64,000 nucleotides of DNA, from contig NZ_BMXG01000020.1 of assembly GCF_014651635.1 (NCBI RefSeq), positions 16,608-80,607 of the forward strand, written 5' to 3'. This stretch comes from Cerasicoccus arenae (GTDB taxonomy: Bacteria; Verrucomicrobiota; Verrucomicrobiia; Opitutales; Cerasicoccaceae). Of this stretch, positions 34,074 to 42,593 are shown piece after piece; the stretch's first letter is position 1, and each line of letters starts with the position of its first letter. The notes under the pieces were generated by a model. That model did no database searches and was not told the DNA's origin. It was given only the letters and a program-made list of their open reading frames with translations. The translations under genes and the position numbers were made by a program.

Positions 34074-35564
34074 ATGAACCGTTCCCTCTTACTCGTCATA
34101 TGCGACTTCCTGCTGCTCAGCTTGCTGGCGCTGGCGCGCTTTGATGAGCCGGCGGATCAGGCACCTGAGGCCGAACAGGCTATTGAGCAGGATGCCCAGG
34201 CTAATCAGGACCTTATTGACGTGCTCAAAATGTCGCTGGACGCCGAGCAGGAGAATCGCGCTGATCTGTCCACCGAACTTAAGGAGACACAGGAGGAACT
34301 GGAGGCGCGCGCCAAGGCTTTGGCCGAGCGCGAAGCGAAGCTTGAAGAAAGTCAGCAAAATGCCGAACAGCTTGCGGCCGAAAAAGCGCGTCTGGAGGAG
34401 CAACGCGCCACGCTTGCACTTGCCAATGAAGCCGCTGAAGCGGAACGTGCCCGTCTGGCTGAACAATCCGAGGCTGCTCGCCAGAAATTGGCCGAGGCCG
34501 AACGTGATCGAATTGAGCTGGCCAAGTCATTGGCCGAGGTCAAAGAAACCGCTGCGACGTCCACCGAGCGACTCCGAGCCATTCAAAGTGAACTTGAGGC
34601 TAAGGCCGCCGCGGTTGAGAAGTTGGATGAGGAGCGCCAGCGATTGGCCAGTGAGGTGAAAACTGCTGAGTTAGAAAAACAGACGCTGTCGACACAGTTG
34701 GAAGTTAGCCGAACAGAAGCCCGCACCGCCGCTGAGAGACTGGAAGTCGCGCAGCGCGATATAGAGATTACTCGGCGGGAAAAAGCCAGTATGCAGCAGA
34801 CTACCCAAACGCTCGCGGAGGGGGTTGGTGCCTTGGCTGAGTCCACAGACCAGATTCGTGAAGAGGTTAAGCGTGCCCAGCCATTGTCCCTGAACACCAT
34901 TTTCGATCGCTATCAGAAGAACAAGGTTCGTATCACCTTCGATGCAAAGGAGTCCGGGGTCTTCGGATCTTCGACCGAGCAATACAGCTTGGACACGGTC
35001 CTTGTGCGAGATGGGGCGAGCGTTTACGCACTTATCCCCGCCAGCAAAACGCCGTTTCGGAAAAGCGGCTTGCTGGGTGTCACTGGAATTATTCGTTTTG
35101 GCAGTCGGGCGGGGCGGTTTGATTCAGTCGGTTCGCTTTCAGCGGATCCGCGCATCCTTGCGTTACGTTTGTCAGAGAGCTTTCCAGCGAACTGGGGTGT
35201 AACGGCCTTCAATCTCGCCAAAGAACCACTTAAATATCCGCAGGCAATTTTAGTCAACGATCAGGGGAAATATGGGGAAGTCGGCTTTAAAATCGTCCCG
35301 GCGCACCCTGAATACCTCGACATGGATTCGTCGATTTTCAATGAGTTGTTTGGCGAGTTCTCCCCCCGCGAGGGTGATTTAGTGTTTTCGCAAACAGGTG
35401 ATCTGATCGGTATGATGGTCAATGGGCAGTTCGCCGTGATTGCTCCCTCGGCCAACCTCTCTGCCAAACTTTCATTGGGAGATAGTTTCTCCGCTGCGCT
35501 CGTTAAGGCCTACCAGCAGCGGGTTCAAGCCAATGCCCAGTTGTTGCCGCCAGACCTTCGGTGA
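34074..35564 (+). CDS. Membrane-anchored coiled-coil protein with protease-like C-terminal domain
   Basis: 496 residues. The first 23 residues are a hydrophobic segment with an internal Asp (LLLVICDFLLLSLLALAR), a start I remember from several Verrucomicrobiota and Planctomycetota proteins, perhaps a membrane anchor. Residues about 45-270 are a long Glu/Ala/Arg/Lys-rich heptad coiled coil (about 225 residues). Residues about 280-480 form beta strands with SVYALIPASKTPFRKSGLLG, then LVFSQTGDLIGMMVNGQ, which resembles the end of a trypsin-like protease fold (GNSGGPVF...GxVIGI) but lacks the catalytic Ser motif. Function unknown. It is convergent with pyrH. Confidence 0.8.
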   Translation: MNRSLLLVICDFLLLSLLALARFDEPADQAPEAEQAIEQDAQANQDLIDVLKMSLDAEQENRADLSTELKETQEELEARAKALAEREAKLEESQQNAEQLAAEKARLEEQRATLALANEAAEAERARLAEQSEAARQKLAEAERDRIELAKSLAEVKETAATSTERLRAIQSELEAKAAAVEKLDEERQRLASEVKTAELEKQTLSTQLEVSRTEARTAAERLEVAQRDIEITRREKASMQQTTQTLAEGVGALAESTDQIREEVKRAQPLSLNTIFDRYQKNKVRITFDAKESGVFGSSTEQYSLDTVLVRDGASVYALIPASKTPFRKSGLLGVTGIIRFGSRAGRFDSVGSLSADPRILALRLSESFPANWGVTAFNLAKEPLKYPQAILVNDQGKYGEVGFKIVPAHPEYLDMDSSIFNELFGEFSPREGDLVFSQTGDLIGMMVNGQFAVIAPSANLSAKLSLGDSFSAALVKAYQQRVQANAQLLPPDLR

Positions 35565-35618
35565 GCGAGGCATGCGAACAAAAAGATTCGCATCAACGGA
35601 TGAATTCATCGCTGCCGA

Positions 35619-36368
35619 TTAGCAGACCAAGGTCCCAATAGTCTCACCCATGACAGCACGACGAATGCTGTCGGACTCATTCATGTCGAAGACGATGATC
35701 GGCATCTCATTGTCGAGGCAAAGCGAGAATGCGGTGGAGTCCATGACGGCGTATTGATTTTTCAATGCGTCGATGAAAGTGATCTGATCAAATTTCTTTG
35801 CGCCAGAGTTTTTTACGGGATCAGCATCGTAGATACCGTCAACCTTTGTTGCCTTCATGATGACGTCGGCACCGATCTCACTAGCGCGTAGGGCAGCGGT
35901 GGTGTCCGTGGAAAAATACGGATTGCCGGTGCCAGCAACGAAAATCACGACACGGCCTTTTTCCAAGTGGCGAATCGCGCGGCGCAAGATGAAGGGCTCG
36001 GCTACTTCCTCAATGTGTAGTGCACTTTGAACGCGGACGGGGACGCCGTTTTTCTCCAGGCAATCCATTAAAGCTAGGCCGTTAATCATTGTGGCCATCA
36101 TGCCCATGAAGTCGCCTGTCGTGCGGTCAACTTTCTGACTGCTGGCCGCGCCTAACTTGCCGCGGAAAATATTACCCCCACCAACAACCAAGCAAATCTG
36201 AACACCGAGGTCGTGGACTTTTTTGATTTCCAAGGCGATACGTTGCAAGATTTCTCCGCTAATCGTGTCGCCCGCAGTGCGGTCGCCCAAGGCTTCGCCA
36301 CTGAGCTTCAGGACGATGCGTTTGTATTTCGGTTGGTTTTTAGAGTTAGCGGTAGTTTCTTCAGCCAT
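35619..36368 (-). CDS. pyrH: Uridylate kinase (UMP kinase)
   Basis: 249 residues. It phosphorylates UMP to UDP. Typical bacterial UMP kinase motifs: [27 protein letters not shown], and [22 protein letters not shown] near the end. The [16 protein letters not shown] nucleotide-binding segment is intact. frr and tsf, common neighbours, are absent. The gene converges with the coiled-coil gene (54 bp between stops). Confidence 0.97.
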   Translation of the reverse strand: MAEETTANSKNQPKYKRIVLKLSGEALGDRTAGDTISGEILQRIALEIKKVHDLGVQICLVVGGGNIFRGKLGAASSQKVDRTTGDFMGMMATMINGLALMDCLEKNGVPVRVQSALHIEEVAEPFILRRAIRHLEKGRVVIFVAGTGNPYFSTDTTAALRASEIGADVIMKATKVDGIYDADPVKNSGAKKFDQITFIDALKNQYAVMDSTAFSLCLDNEMPIIVFDMNESDSIRRAVMGETIGTLVC

Positions 36369-36475
36369 AGCAGGAGATGTTTAAGGCGTAAACTAGCCGC
36401 GCCGTCAAATATTTTGGCGTGAATCTCATTTGTTGCCTCGACTAATGACTGACTAAGGGTGCATTACTACTGCAA

Positions 36476-37186
36476 TTAAAAACCGAACCCAAGTTGGTTG
36501 GGGGGGGAGGGTGGCTCAACGGTTGGCATGATGCACTCTGGCATATCATTACGCACGCTGTTGACCAGTGGGGTGACGGGCTTGCGGATGAAGAAGTCTT
36601 CTGGAGCTGGCCGGAGTAGGTCCGCTAACTTGGCAGGTTGTTGTACCTTCGGGTCGAGCCAGCGGTCGTATTGACTCTCTGGGATGATCACTGGCATACG
36701 CTTGTGGATGGGGGTCATGAAGTCGTTTGCAGCAGTCGTGAGGATCGTGGCAGACTCGATTTCCGAGCCGTCGGGGGAGCCCCAATGATCAAATAATCCT
36801 GCGAAATAGAAGGGCTCGTGGTCCGGTCGGCGGATGTAGTAAGGTTGCTTCTGCCCTCCAATGGCCTTCCATTCATAGAAACCGTCGGCTGGAATGAGGC
36901 AACGATGGTGGCGCATTGGGCCACGGAAAGCGGGTTTAACCGCAGCGGTCTCTGAACGCGCATTAAGCAGTTGGTGTGCAATCGATGGCTCTTTGGCCCA
37001 AAAGGGTACCAGGCCCCAACTGAAGATCGCGAGCTCGCGATTTCCGCTGTTTTCATTGGCCCGGACGGCTGCGATGGGCTGCGTCGGGGCAATGTTGTAG
37101 CGCGCCTTCATTCGGGCGACTTGTTGGAGTTTTACGAGGCTGCCCAGAGCGGCTTTAATTTGGAACAAGGTGTATCGACAGCACAT
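36476..37186 (-). CDS. SRAP-family abasic-site DNA-protein crosslinking protein (YedK/HMCES-like)
   Basis: 236 residues. SRAP proteins form a thiazolidine link with abasic sites in single-stranded DNA through Cys2; the start here is MCCRYTLF, so the catalytic Cys at position 2 is present, with another Cys at 3 where Gly is common. Conserved RYNIAPTQ, WGLVPFWA, NARSET, CLIPADGFYEW and IHKRMPVIIP are all visible, including the active-site Asn, Glu and His. A run of eight G lies just upstream of the start codon and another lies in the 3' end. It is transcribed alone. Confidence 0.95.
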   Translation of the reverse strand: MCCRYTLFQIKAALGSLVKLQQVARMKARYNIAPTQPIAAVRANENSGNRELAIFSWGLVPFWAKEPSIAHQLLNARSETAAVKPAFRGPMRHHRCLIPADGFYEWKAIGGQKQPYYIRRPDHEPFYFAGLFDHWGSPDGSEIESATILTTAANDFMTPIHKRMPVIIPESQYDRWLDPKVQQPAKLADLLRPAPEDFFIRKPVTPLVNSVRNDMPECIMPTVEPPSPPNQLGFGF

Positions 37187-37492
37187 GGCGAAGGGGGGGG
37201 CACTGTTTTATAGAGCGAGATGACCTTGATGAAGAGTAGCCTGTCACTTGCAATAATCAAATTCTCATTCGAGATGGGCCATTGCTTGCTATGGGATTTA
37301 TCGTTTTATGCGTTTTTTTTATTGTTAAACTATTGCGTATAAGCTACTTAAGTAATTTTATTGAACTTGGTTGGATGACGTGACTGCCTGAAGATTTGAG
37401 TTTGTGTAATGTCCGGTTGCCAATCGATGGTGGGAAATATTATGAAATAAAGGCTCTTTAATGAGGTCATGACCTCGGGGTTAGAGTGATCA
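37187..37492. other. AT-rich gap upstream of the SRAP gene
   Basis: No gene is supported. It holds the G8 tract at 37193-37200, an AT-rich stretch near 37300-37370 that may carry the SRAP promoter on the minus strand, and two palindromes close to the end of the flavoprotein gene: GAGGTCATGACCTC (37463-37476) and AGTGATCACT (37485-37494). Confidence 0.4.
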
Positions 37493-39067
37493 CTATTCGT
37501 AATGCAGGATCGCCAAGTCGTGTAGTCTGCGAACCAGTTTTAAATGCGCCCCCAGTCCATTACCAACCTTTGGGTGCCCGTTGAAGAGGCTGTCGCCGAT
37601 GGGGATAATGGGAACTCCCTCGTAACGTTCGAGCTTTTTGCCGATTGTGCGCAAACGTGGTTCATAGAGAAACGGCGGTTCCACGCCCCACGAGCCCCAC
37701 TCAGGCGAAAGCGATCGTATGTAGCGCACTAATTCGTAAATGCGTAGGTCCAGGTGGAGGCGCTTGAAGGTGGTTTTGCCAAAGGTTTTTGCGAAGGTGC
37801 TGGGGCGTGGTAAGCTTTCCGCCAATGCCCAGTAAGCCTCTTTAGTTAGGTTGATCAGTAATAATAGTTCGTTGATATCACTATGTAATTTACCCTCCCA
37901 AAGGTAGAATAAGCGATCCCGATTCCGTGGCGTAATCCATTTGAGCAACGGGTTGTAGAGCTCGACTGGGATTCCCGTCATTTTGAACATCGCAAGTTTC
38001 ACTGGCCCGCCGTTCCATTGAGGGATGTGCCAATCGCCTTCACGGTTTGCGATGATTGCTTTATCGCGGCAGGCGTCGATACGCCGTATGCCCATTGGCG
38101 CAAGCTGCTCCACGGTGGAGTATGGCCGTATGGGCACGGCGAGTGACGCAGTCGTTGGCTGTTCTCGGACTTTGTTTGCCTCTCCTAAATTCAAACGTCC
38201 ACCGCTAGCGTCAATATACAGATGTGGCTTTTGCTCAGCGAGCACATCCAATGGAGCCATTTCTTCAAACCAGAAAATCACCCCCTGTTGGTGGCAAGAG
38301 GACAAGAGAATCGTTTCCCAGACGCCGATCGTTGCCCCGACATATGCTTGATTACCCCAGCCTCGAAAAAGCTGTCGCACCACTGGCTCATATAGATCAG
38401 CAAGCATGTTATTGGAGATTTGGGTTAGCCATCGCCGCTTATAAGGGGCACGAAGTCCCGGTCGCTGCACGCGTGTATCCGTTACGAGTATATTAATCTG
38501 ATGGCCAAAGCTGCGCTTGAGGGAGTTTGCCAAGGCAAGGCCGACGGGACCGGCACCAAAAATGACTATTTTCAAGCCATCACCTTGCAAACGCTTGATG
38601 AGCCGATGCCTAGTGTTTTTCCGAGACAGGCCAAAACTGTCGACGAGATGACCGCCGTTAGTTAATTCGGAGTGCCGTAGAGCTGCTCGCCAGCGTTTTT
38701 CGATGTTAGGATTCTTTAGTAATTCATCCAATGAGAATGGCTTGCCGACGGTATGGCTTCTGCTTTTAGGAATCCGTTCGCGAGGAAAACGCTGAATCGA
38801 CGTATCCAGAAAACGCTGGTCGACCGAGACGGCGTAGTTCCAGCCGTGCCCAGCTGTTTCTAGCTGACTCGGAACCAACCCTAGGTAACTTTGCTCCATA
38901 CGTCGCGCAAACGCGGTTAGCTTCGGCGAAGGAGTGATGGCTATCGTTTTCCGGAGTAATTCACGGGTCACGAAGTCCGCAGGGAATCGGCGCAAAGAAT
39001 CATAAAGGAGGCGCTTGTCTTCAGCCAACTGTCCTTGGCGAATCCTTACTTTCGCCATTTTGCTCAT
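37493..39067 (-). CDS. FAD-dependent oxidoreductase-like protein with unusual N-terminal domain
   Basis: 524 residues from the ATG at 39067 (MSKMAKVRIRQG); the frame extends upstream to a GTG at 39106. The Rossmann motif KIVIFGAGPVGLALANSL lies near residue 168 and not at the N-terminus, and a second FAD-contact region appears at the C-terminal end (PIIPIGDSLFNGHPKVGNGLGAHL, comparable to the GD-A-A-H-P-G-G-G motif of aromatic monooxygenases). YIDASGG fits the third FAD motif. The first 150 residues are basic, helical and not recognised. It lies 33 bp downstream of a ketosynthase gene, so a role in tailoring a fatty-acyl or polyketide-like product is likely but unproved. Confidence 0.7.
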   Translation of the reverse strand: MSKMAKVRIRQGQLAEDKRLLYDSLRRFPADFVTRELLRKTIAITPSPKLTAFARRMEQSYLGLVPSQLETAGHGWNYAVSVDQRFLDTSIQRFPRERIPKSRSHTVGKPFSLDELLKNPNIEKRWRAALRHSELTNGGHLVDSFGLSRKNTRHRLIKRLQGDGLKIVIFGAGPVGLALANSLKRSFGHQINILVTDTRVQRPGLRAPYKRRWLTQISNNMLADLYEPVVRQLFRGWGNQAYVGATIGVWETILLSSCHQQGVIFWFEEMAPLDVLAEQKPHLYIDASGGRLNLGEANKVREQPTTASLAVPIRPYSTVEQLAPMGIRRIDACRDKAIIANREGDWHIPQWNGGPVKLAMFKMTGIPVELYNPLLKWITPRNRDRLFYLWEGKLHSDINELLLLINLTKEAYWALAESLPRPSTFAKTFGKTTFKRLHLDLRIYELVRYIRSLSPEWGSWGVEPPFLYEPRLRTIGKKLERYEGVPIIPIGDSLFNGHPKVGNGLGAHLKLVRRLHDLAILHYE

Positions 39068-39139
39068 TGGGGAAAGTGGAGCGCAGTGGTGTGCCTGTCC
39101 TGACACATGATGTGATGATTGTCTTGGCGGAGTCTGTGA

Positions 39140-40393
39140 TCAGTCCATTGCTCGCATCACCAATGTCACGTTTGCTCCGCCGAAGCCGCTGCTGTTTTTC
39201 AGAGCAATTTTCGGTGCGGAGGTGTGAGTTTCGGTGAGAATATTGACGCCTTCAGTCTTGGGGTCGAGCGTCGTGATGTTTGCTGAGCCGGGCGTAAAGT
39301 TTTCGTGCATGCCAATGGCGGTGAAACCGGCTTCCATCACACTGGCGAGGGAAAGCCCATGGCCCGTGAGCGCCTTGGTGCTGCTGACGAAGGGGCGATG
39401 CTCAGGGAAGGCCTTGCGGAGTGCCTGGATTTCCGAGAGGTCGCCAATTTGCGTCGAGGTGGCGTGAGCATTGATGTATTCCACCTGCTCAGGGTTTACC
39501 TTGGAGGCATTCATGGCTCGCGTCATTGCTTCGGCTAGGCCGTGGCCTTCGGGGTGGGAAATTGCCACGTTGTAGCCATCTGAGGCCTGCCCCCAGCCGA
39601 GAAGCTCGGCGTAAATCTTGGCCCCGCGCGCCTTAGCGGCGTCGAGGTTTTCCAAGACCATTACTGCGCCGCCACCAGTACCAACAAAGCCATTGCGATT
39701 TTTATCGAACGGACGCGATGCAGCAGCGGGGTCCTTACTGGGCGAGAGCGCCCGCATGCCTGCGAAAGGCAAAATAGCTTCACGGTTGCCGTCTTCAGCA
39801 CCGACAACGAACATTCGTTGTTGGCGGCCCAAGGCAATCTCGTCGAACGCATATCCCAAGGCGTGCCCTGAAGATGCGCAGGCAGATGCAAAGCCGCCCG
39901 AGGCACCCATTATCTTAAAGCTCGCTACAAGATTAAACGAGAGCGAACCGACGACCGAGGACACCACCGCCATTGGCGAAACTCGACCAACGCCGAGGTT
40001 GTTCATGCGCTCAATGTTGAAGTGCACGCCACGAGGTGAACCAGCAGATGCCGTGAAAAGTCCAGTTTCGCGCGAGGACACTTCGTGCTCGTCTAGCCCA
40101 GAGTCGGCAATCGCTTGGACGAGCGCACAGTGAGCATAGAGCACATGTGGAGACATGCTGCGCAAGTGCTCGCGACGGATTTTGTAGTCGCTCGGGTAAG
40201 TCCAGTCCTCGACATCCATGGATGTGGTATCGAAACCCTTGAGAGTTCCCAGCACACTGATGGGGTCTTTATCCGTGAGGTTTGTGCTCAGCGCGATGCC
40301 GTGTTTAAGCTCCCGCAGACTGTCCGTAACGGCAGTGCGGTCATTTCCTATACTGGTGACGAATCCCAGTCCGGTGATAGCGACTCTTGGCAT
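39140..40393 (-). CDS. Beta-ketoacyl-ACP synthase (FabF/KAS II-like)
   Basis: 417 residues from the ATG at 40393 (MPRVAITGLGF). It condenses malonyl-ACP with an acyl primer. The Cys-His-His triad is intact: Cys172 in SACASSGHALG, His320 in NAHATSTQIGD, Lys350 in STKALTG and His355 in GHGLS. The C-terminus NSSGFGGANVTLVM is typical. It is upstream of the flavoprotein gene and downstream of the ACP-dehydratase fusion, all on the minus strand, so one operon is likely. Whether it is the housekeeping FabF or a dedicated ketosynthase cannot be told without comparison; the rest of the fab genes are absent. Confidence 0.93.
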   Translation of the reverse strand: MPRVAITGLGFVTSIGNDRTAVTDSLRELKHGIALSTNLTDKDPISVLGTLKGFDTTSMDVEDWTYPSDYKIRREHLRSMSPHVLYAHCALVQAIADSGLDEHEVSSRETGLFTASAGSPRGVHFNIERMNNLGVGRVSPMAVVSSVVGSLSFNLVASFKIMGASGGFASACASSGHALGYAFDEIALGRQQRMFVVGAEDGNREAILPFAGMRALSPSKDPAAASRPFDKNRNGFVGTGGGAVMVLENLDAAKARGAKIYAELLGWGQASDGYNVAISHPEGHGLAEAMTRAMNASKVNPEQVEYINAHATSTQIGDLSEIQALRKAFPEHRPFVSSTKALTGHGLSLASVMEAGFTAIGMHENFTPGSANITTLDPKTEGVNILTETHTSAPKIALKNSSGFGGANVTLVMRAMD

Positions 40394-40483
40394 GGTCACG
40401 CACTATGGACAGTGAATCCTGTCCTGACAATGGCGGTTTTGTAGGCAAACACAGATGGAAATATCAGGATGCTCAACGTATTA

Positions 40484-41365
40484 TTATTCCGCGGTAGGAG
40501 CATCCGGCGCAGCGGATACGGTTCCTTCGACATAGTCGAACTTGAGCGAAATTTCTTCGGCAAAGACTGCTTTTTCGGAATCCACAGTGATTTTGCCGGT
40601 AAAAGCAGCGCCGGGATGGCGGATTTTCTTCGCGGTCACGCTCATACTGAGGGTGTCGCCTGGTTTGCAGACTCGTGAGCAGCGGACGCCGTCACACGCG
40701 GTAAAGAGGATTTTGCTGGCGTCCACTTTGCCTGCTAAAGATTTGTCATCAGAAGCGAGTAAGTAAAGCACCGCAAGCTGGCCGAGTGCTTCGAGCATGA
40801 TCGAAGCGGGGAAAACCGGGTTGTCTTTGAAATGGCCTTTGAGGAAAGCTTCTTCGCCGGAAATCTTGTAGCTGCCGGTGATTTCGTCTCCACGGATCGC
40901 TGCTTGCTGAACAAACAGGAATGGGTCGGCATGTGGCATGATGTCCGGGATTTCCATCGAATCGATGTTCTTCGCGGGCTCGGGGATAGCTTCACCAGTT
41001 AGTTTGCAGGCGACGAAGGTCTTGATTTCCGCAATGGTGCGGAGACCAGCTAGATCTTCGTTATCAATGGTGATTTCCAAAGACTCCTCTACCATCATCA
41101 CGATATCCACCATGGTTAGTGAGTCGATGCCGAGGTCATCCATGACACGAAGGTCATCAGCACCGGGCTCTTTAAGGCGCGGGCGGACATCGGGTTCGCA
41201 GAAGCGCTCGATGATACCAATGATGACTGTGGGAGCCTTGGAGATGTCGCCTTGATTACGAAACGCAATGGCTGCCTCGAGAGTTTCGGGGGAGCAGCGT
41301 TTTAGCGAATCGCGCAGAACTTCTTCTTGTTCTGGCGTAAGCGGGTTGTTCGGTATGGAACTCAT
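40484..41365 (-). CDS. Fusion of acyl carrier protein and 3-hydroxyacyl-ACP dehydratase (FabZ/FabA-like)
   Basis: 293 residues. Residues about 45-125 are an acyl carrier protein: DDLGIDSLTMVDIVM places the phosphopantetheine Ser at 82, in helix context with MVEESLEITI. Residues about 135-285 are a hotdog dehydratase: IMPHADPFLFVQQA, then catalytic His178 in LKGHFKDNPVFPASIMLEALGQ with Glu192 exactly 14 residues later, as in FabZ. The first 40 residues are an unassigned helical extension. A carrier-enzyme fusion allows direct channeling of the intermediate. It is divergent from the exosortase gene. Confidence 0.9.
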   Translation of the reverse strand: MSSIPNNPLTPEQEEVLRDSLKRCSPETLEAAIAFRNQGDISKAPTVIIGIIERFCEPDVRPRLKEPGADDLRVMDDLGIDSLTMVDIVMMVEESLEITIDNEDLAGLRTIAEIKTFVACKLTGEAIPEPAKNIDSMEIPDIMPHADPFLFVQQAAIRGDEITGSYKISGEEAFLKGHFKDNPVFPASIMLEALGQLAVLYLLASDDKSLAGKVDASKILFTACDGVRCSRVCKPGDTLSMSVTAKKIRHPGAAFTGKITVDSEKAVFAEEISLKFDYVEGTVSAAPDAPTAE

Positions 41366-41516
41366 AAGCCTTTTTGATAAAGTGGGTGTGACTTGCTTTT
41401 GTAAATGCTAATTTTTTTTATGATCCTTCTTGGGTCTTGTCGGTCAAAAAGTGCAGTGCGATTTGCTATTGCGCTCGGCTTGGGGGAGTCTTTTCCTCAT
41501 CCTCTTTGTTTCCAAC

Positions 41517-42584
41517 GTGTCTTCTGAAACCAAAACCTCCAGCCAACATAGTAAATTTCTAGCCGACCTTAACCGGTTTGATCCGCTCACCCGGTTCATC
41601 GCAGGCTTAGTTATTTTCATGGCAGGCCTCTTGATTTTCGACCAATATTTCTATTGGTCGACGATTCCCGACTATAGTTTTGGCTACTTGGTGCCTATGT
41701 TCGCGGCATATGTCATCTATGATCGCTGGCCGAATATCTTCCGTTATTTAATTGGAGAAGGGGAGATGCCTCGCGGTAAATCTGGTTCATTGCTGGAATC
41801 GCTGTTTAATGTGCTTTTTTGGTTGGGGCTGTTTGGCTCACTGATGGTGTTCTTTATGGGCTCGTTGATTCGGGCTGGGCAAGGACCATCTAACCAAGGC
41901 AGCTTGGCTTTGGCAATGGGCTTCGGCGGCATCGTCATCGGCTTCGCCTATTTGTGCAGTGAGCGGGACACCGTGGGTCGTGAATACGATCTGAAGCAAC
42001 GCCTCACTTTCACGCTCTGGTTCCTTTTTCCGGCGCTCGTATGGCTTATTTCGGCCCCTATGGTTATGTATTTGGACTCCACGGTGAAGCTTTACTTGCT
42101 GGAGTGGGTCACGGTTATTGTTTACCATGTCTATGATTTCCTCGGATTTTCCTTGGTGCGAGAGGGGAACGTATTGCTCATGCCTAAGGGTAGGGTAGGC
42201 GTAGCTGATGCGTGTTCGGGCATCCGCTCGCTGACGGGTTGCATTTTCGCGGGCACGTTTCTCGCGGCTGTGTTTTTGGACCGATTTTGGAAAAAAGCGC
42301 TTTTGTTCGTTACAGCCTGTGTTTTGGCATTCGTAATGAATATTTTCCGTAGTCTTTTTCTGACTGGCTGGGCTTATCACTACGGCGCAGGGGCGATTGA
42401 CGATGAAGTCCCGATCATTGGCATGTCTGTTCATGACATTGCGGGCTTCTCCGTATTGGGGCTGACTGTCCTTTTCCTGCTCGCTCTACTACCGCTATTT
42501 ACGTTAACCTTTGCCGAAGACGACGAGGATGACAATGGCGATGACGGTACGCTCCCGAATGCCGAGCCAGCACACCATTCTTGA
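41517..42584 (+). CDS. Exosortase (PEP-CTERM sorting transpeptidase)
   Basis: 355 residues from the GTG at 41517 (VSSETKTSSQHSKFLADLNRFDPLTRF); the frame is open from a TTG at 41430, so the start is uncertain. It is a multi-pass inner membrane protein with about eight hydrophobic segments. The catalytic set of exosortases is complete: Cys233 in VADACSGIRSLTG, Arg278 in NIFRSLFLT and His306 in SVHDIAGF. Exosortases cleave PEP-CTERM tails and release or anchor the protein. A PEP-CTERM protein lies 1.7 kb downstream beyond glgA. The acidic C-terminus (EDDEDDNGDDG) is cytosolic. Confidence 0.93.
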   Translation: MSSETKTSSQHSKFLADLNRFDPLTRFIAGLVIFMAGLLIFDQYFYWSTIPDYSFGYLVPMFAAYVIYDRWPNIFRYLIGEGEMPRGKSGSLLESLFNVLFWLGLFGSLMVFFMGSLIRAGQGPSNQGSLALAMGFGGIVIGFAYLCSERDTVGREYDLKQRLTFTLWFLFPALVWLISAPMVMYLDSTVKLYLLEWVTVIVYHVYDFLGFSLVREGNVLLMPKGRVGVADACSGIRSLTGCIFAGTFLAAVFLDRFWKKALLFVTACVLAFVMNIFRSLFLTGWAYHYGAGAIDDEVPIIGMSVHDIAGFSVLGLTVLFLLALLPLFTLTFAEDDEDDNGDDGTLPNAEPAHHS

Positions 42585-42593
42585 TCTTTTTTT

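Noticed and set aside
39068..39106. GTG start at 39106 for the flavoprotein
   Set aside because: The ATG at 39067 is closer to a conventional start and the 13 extra residues look unlike a leader.
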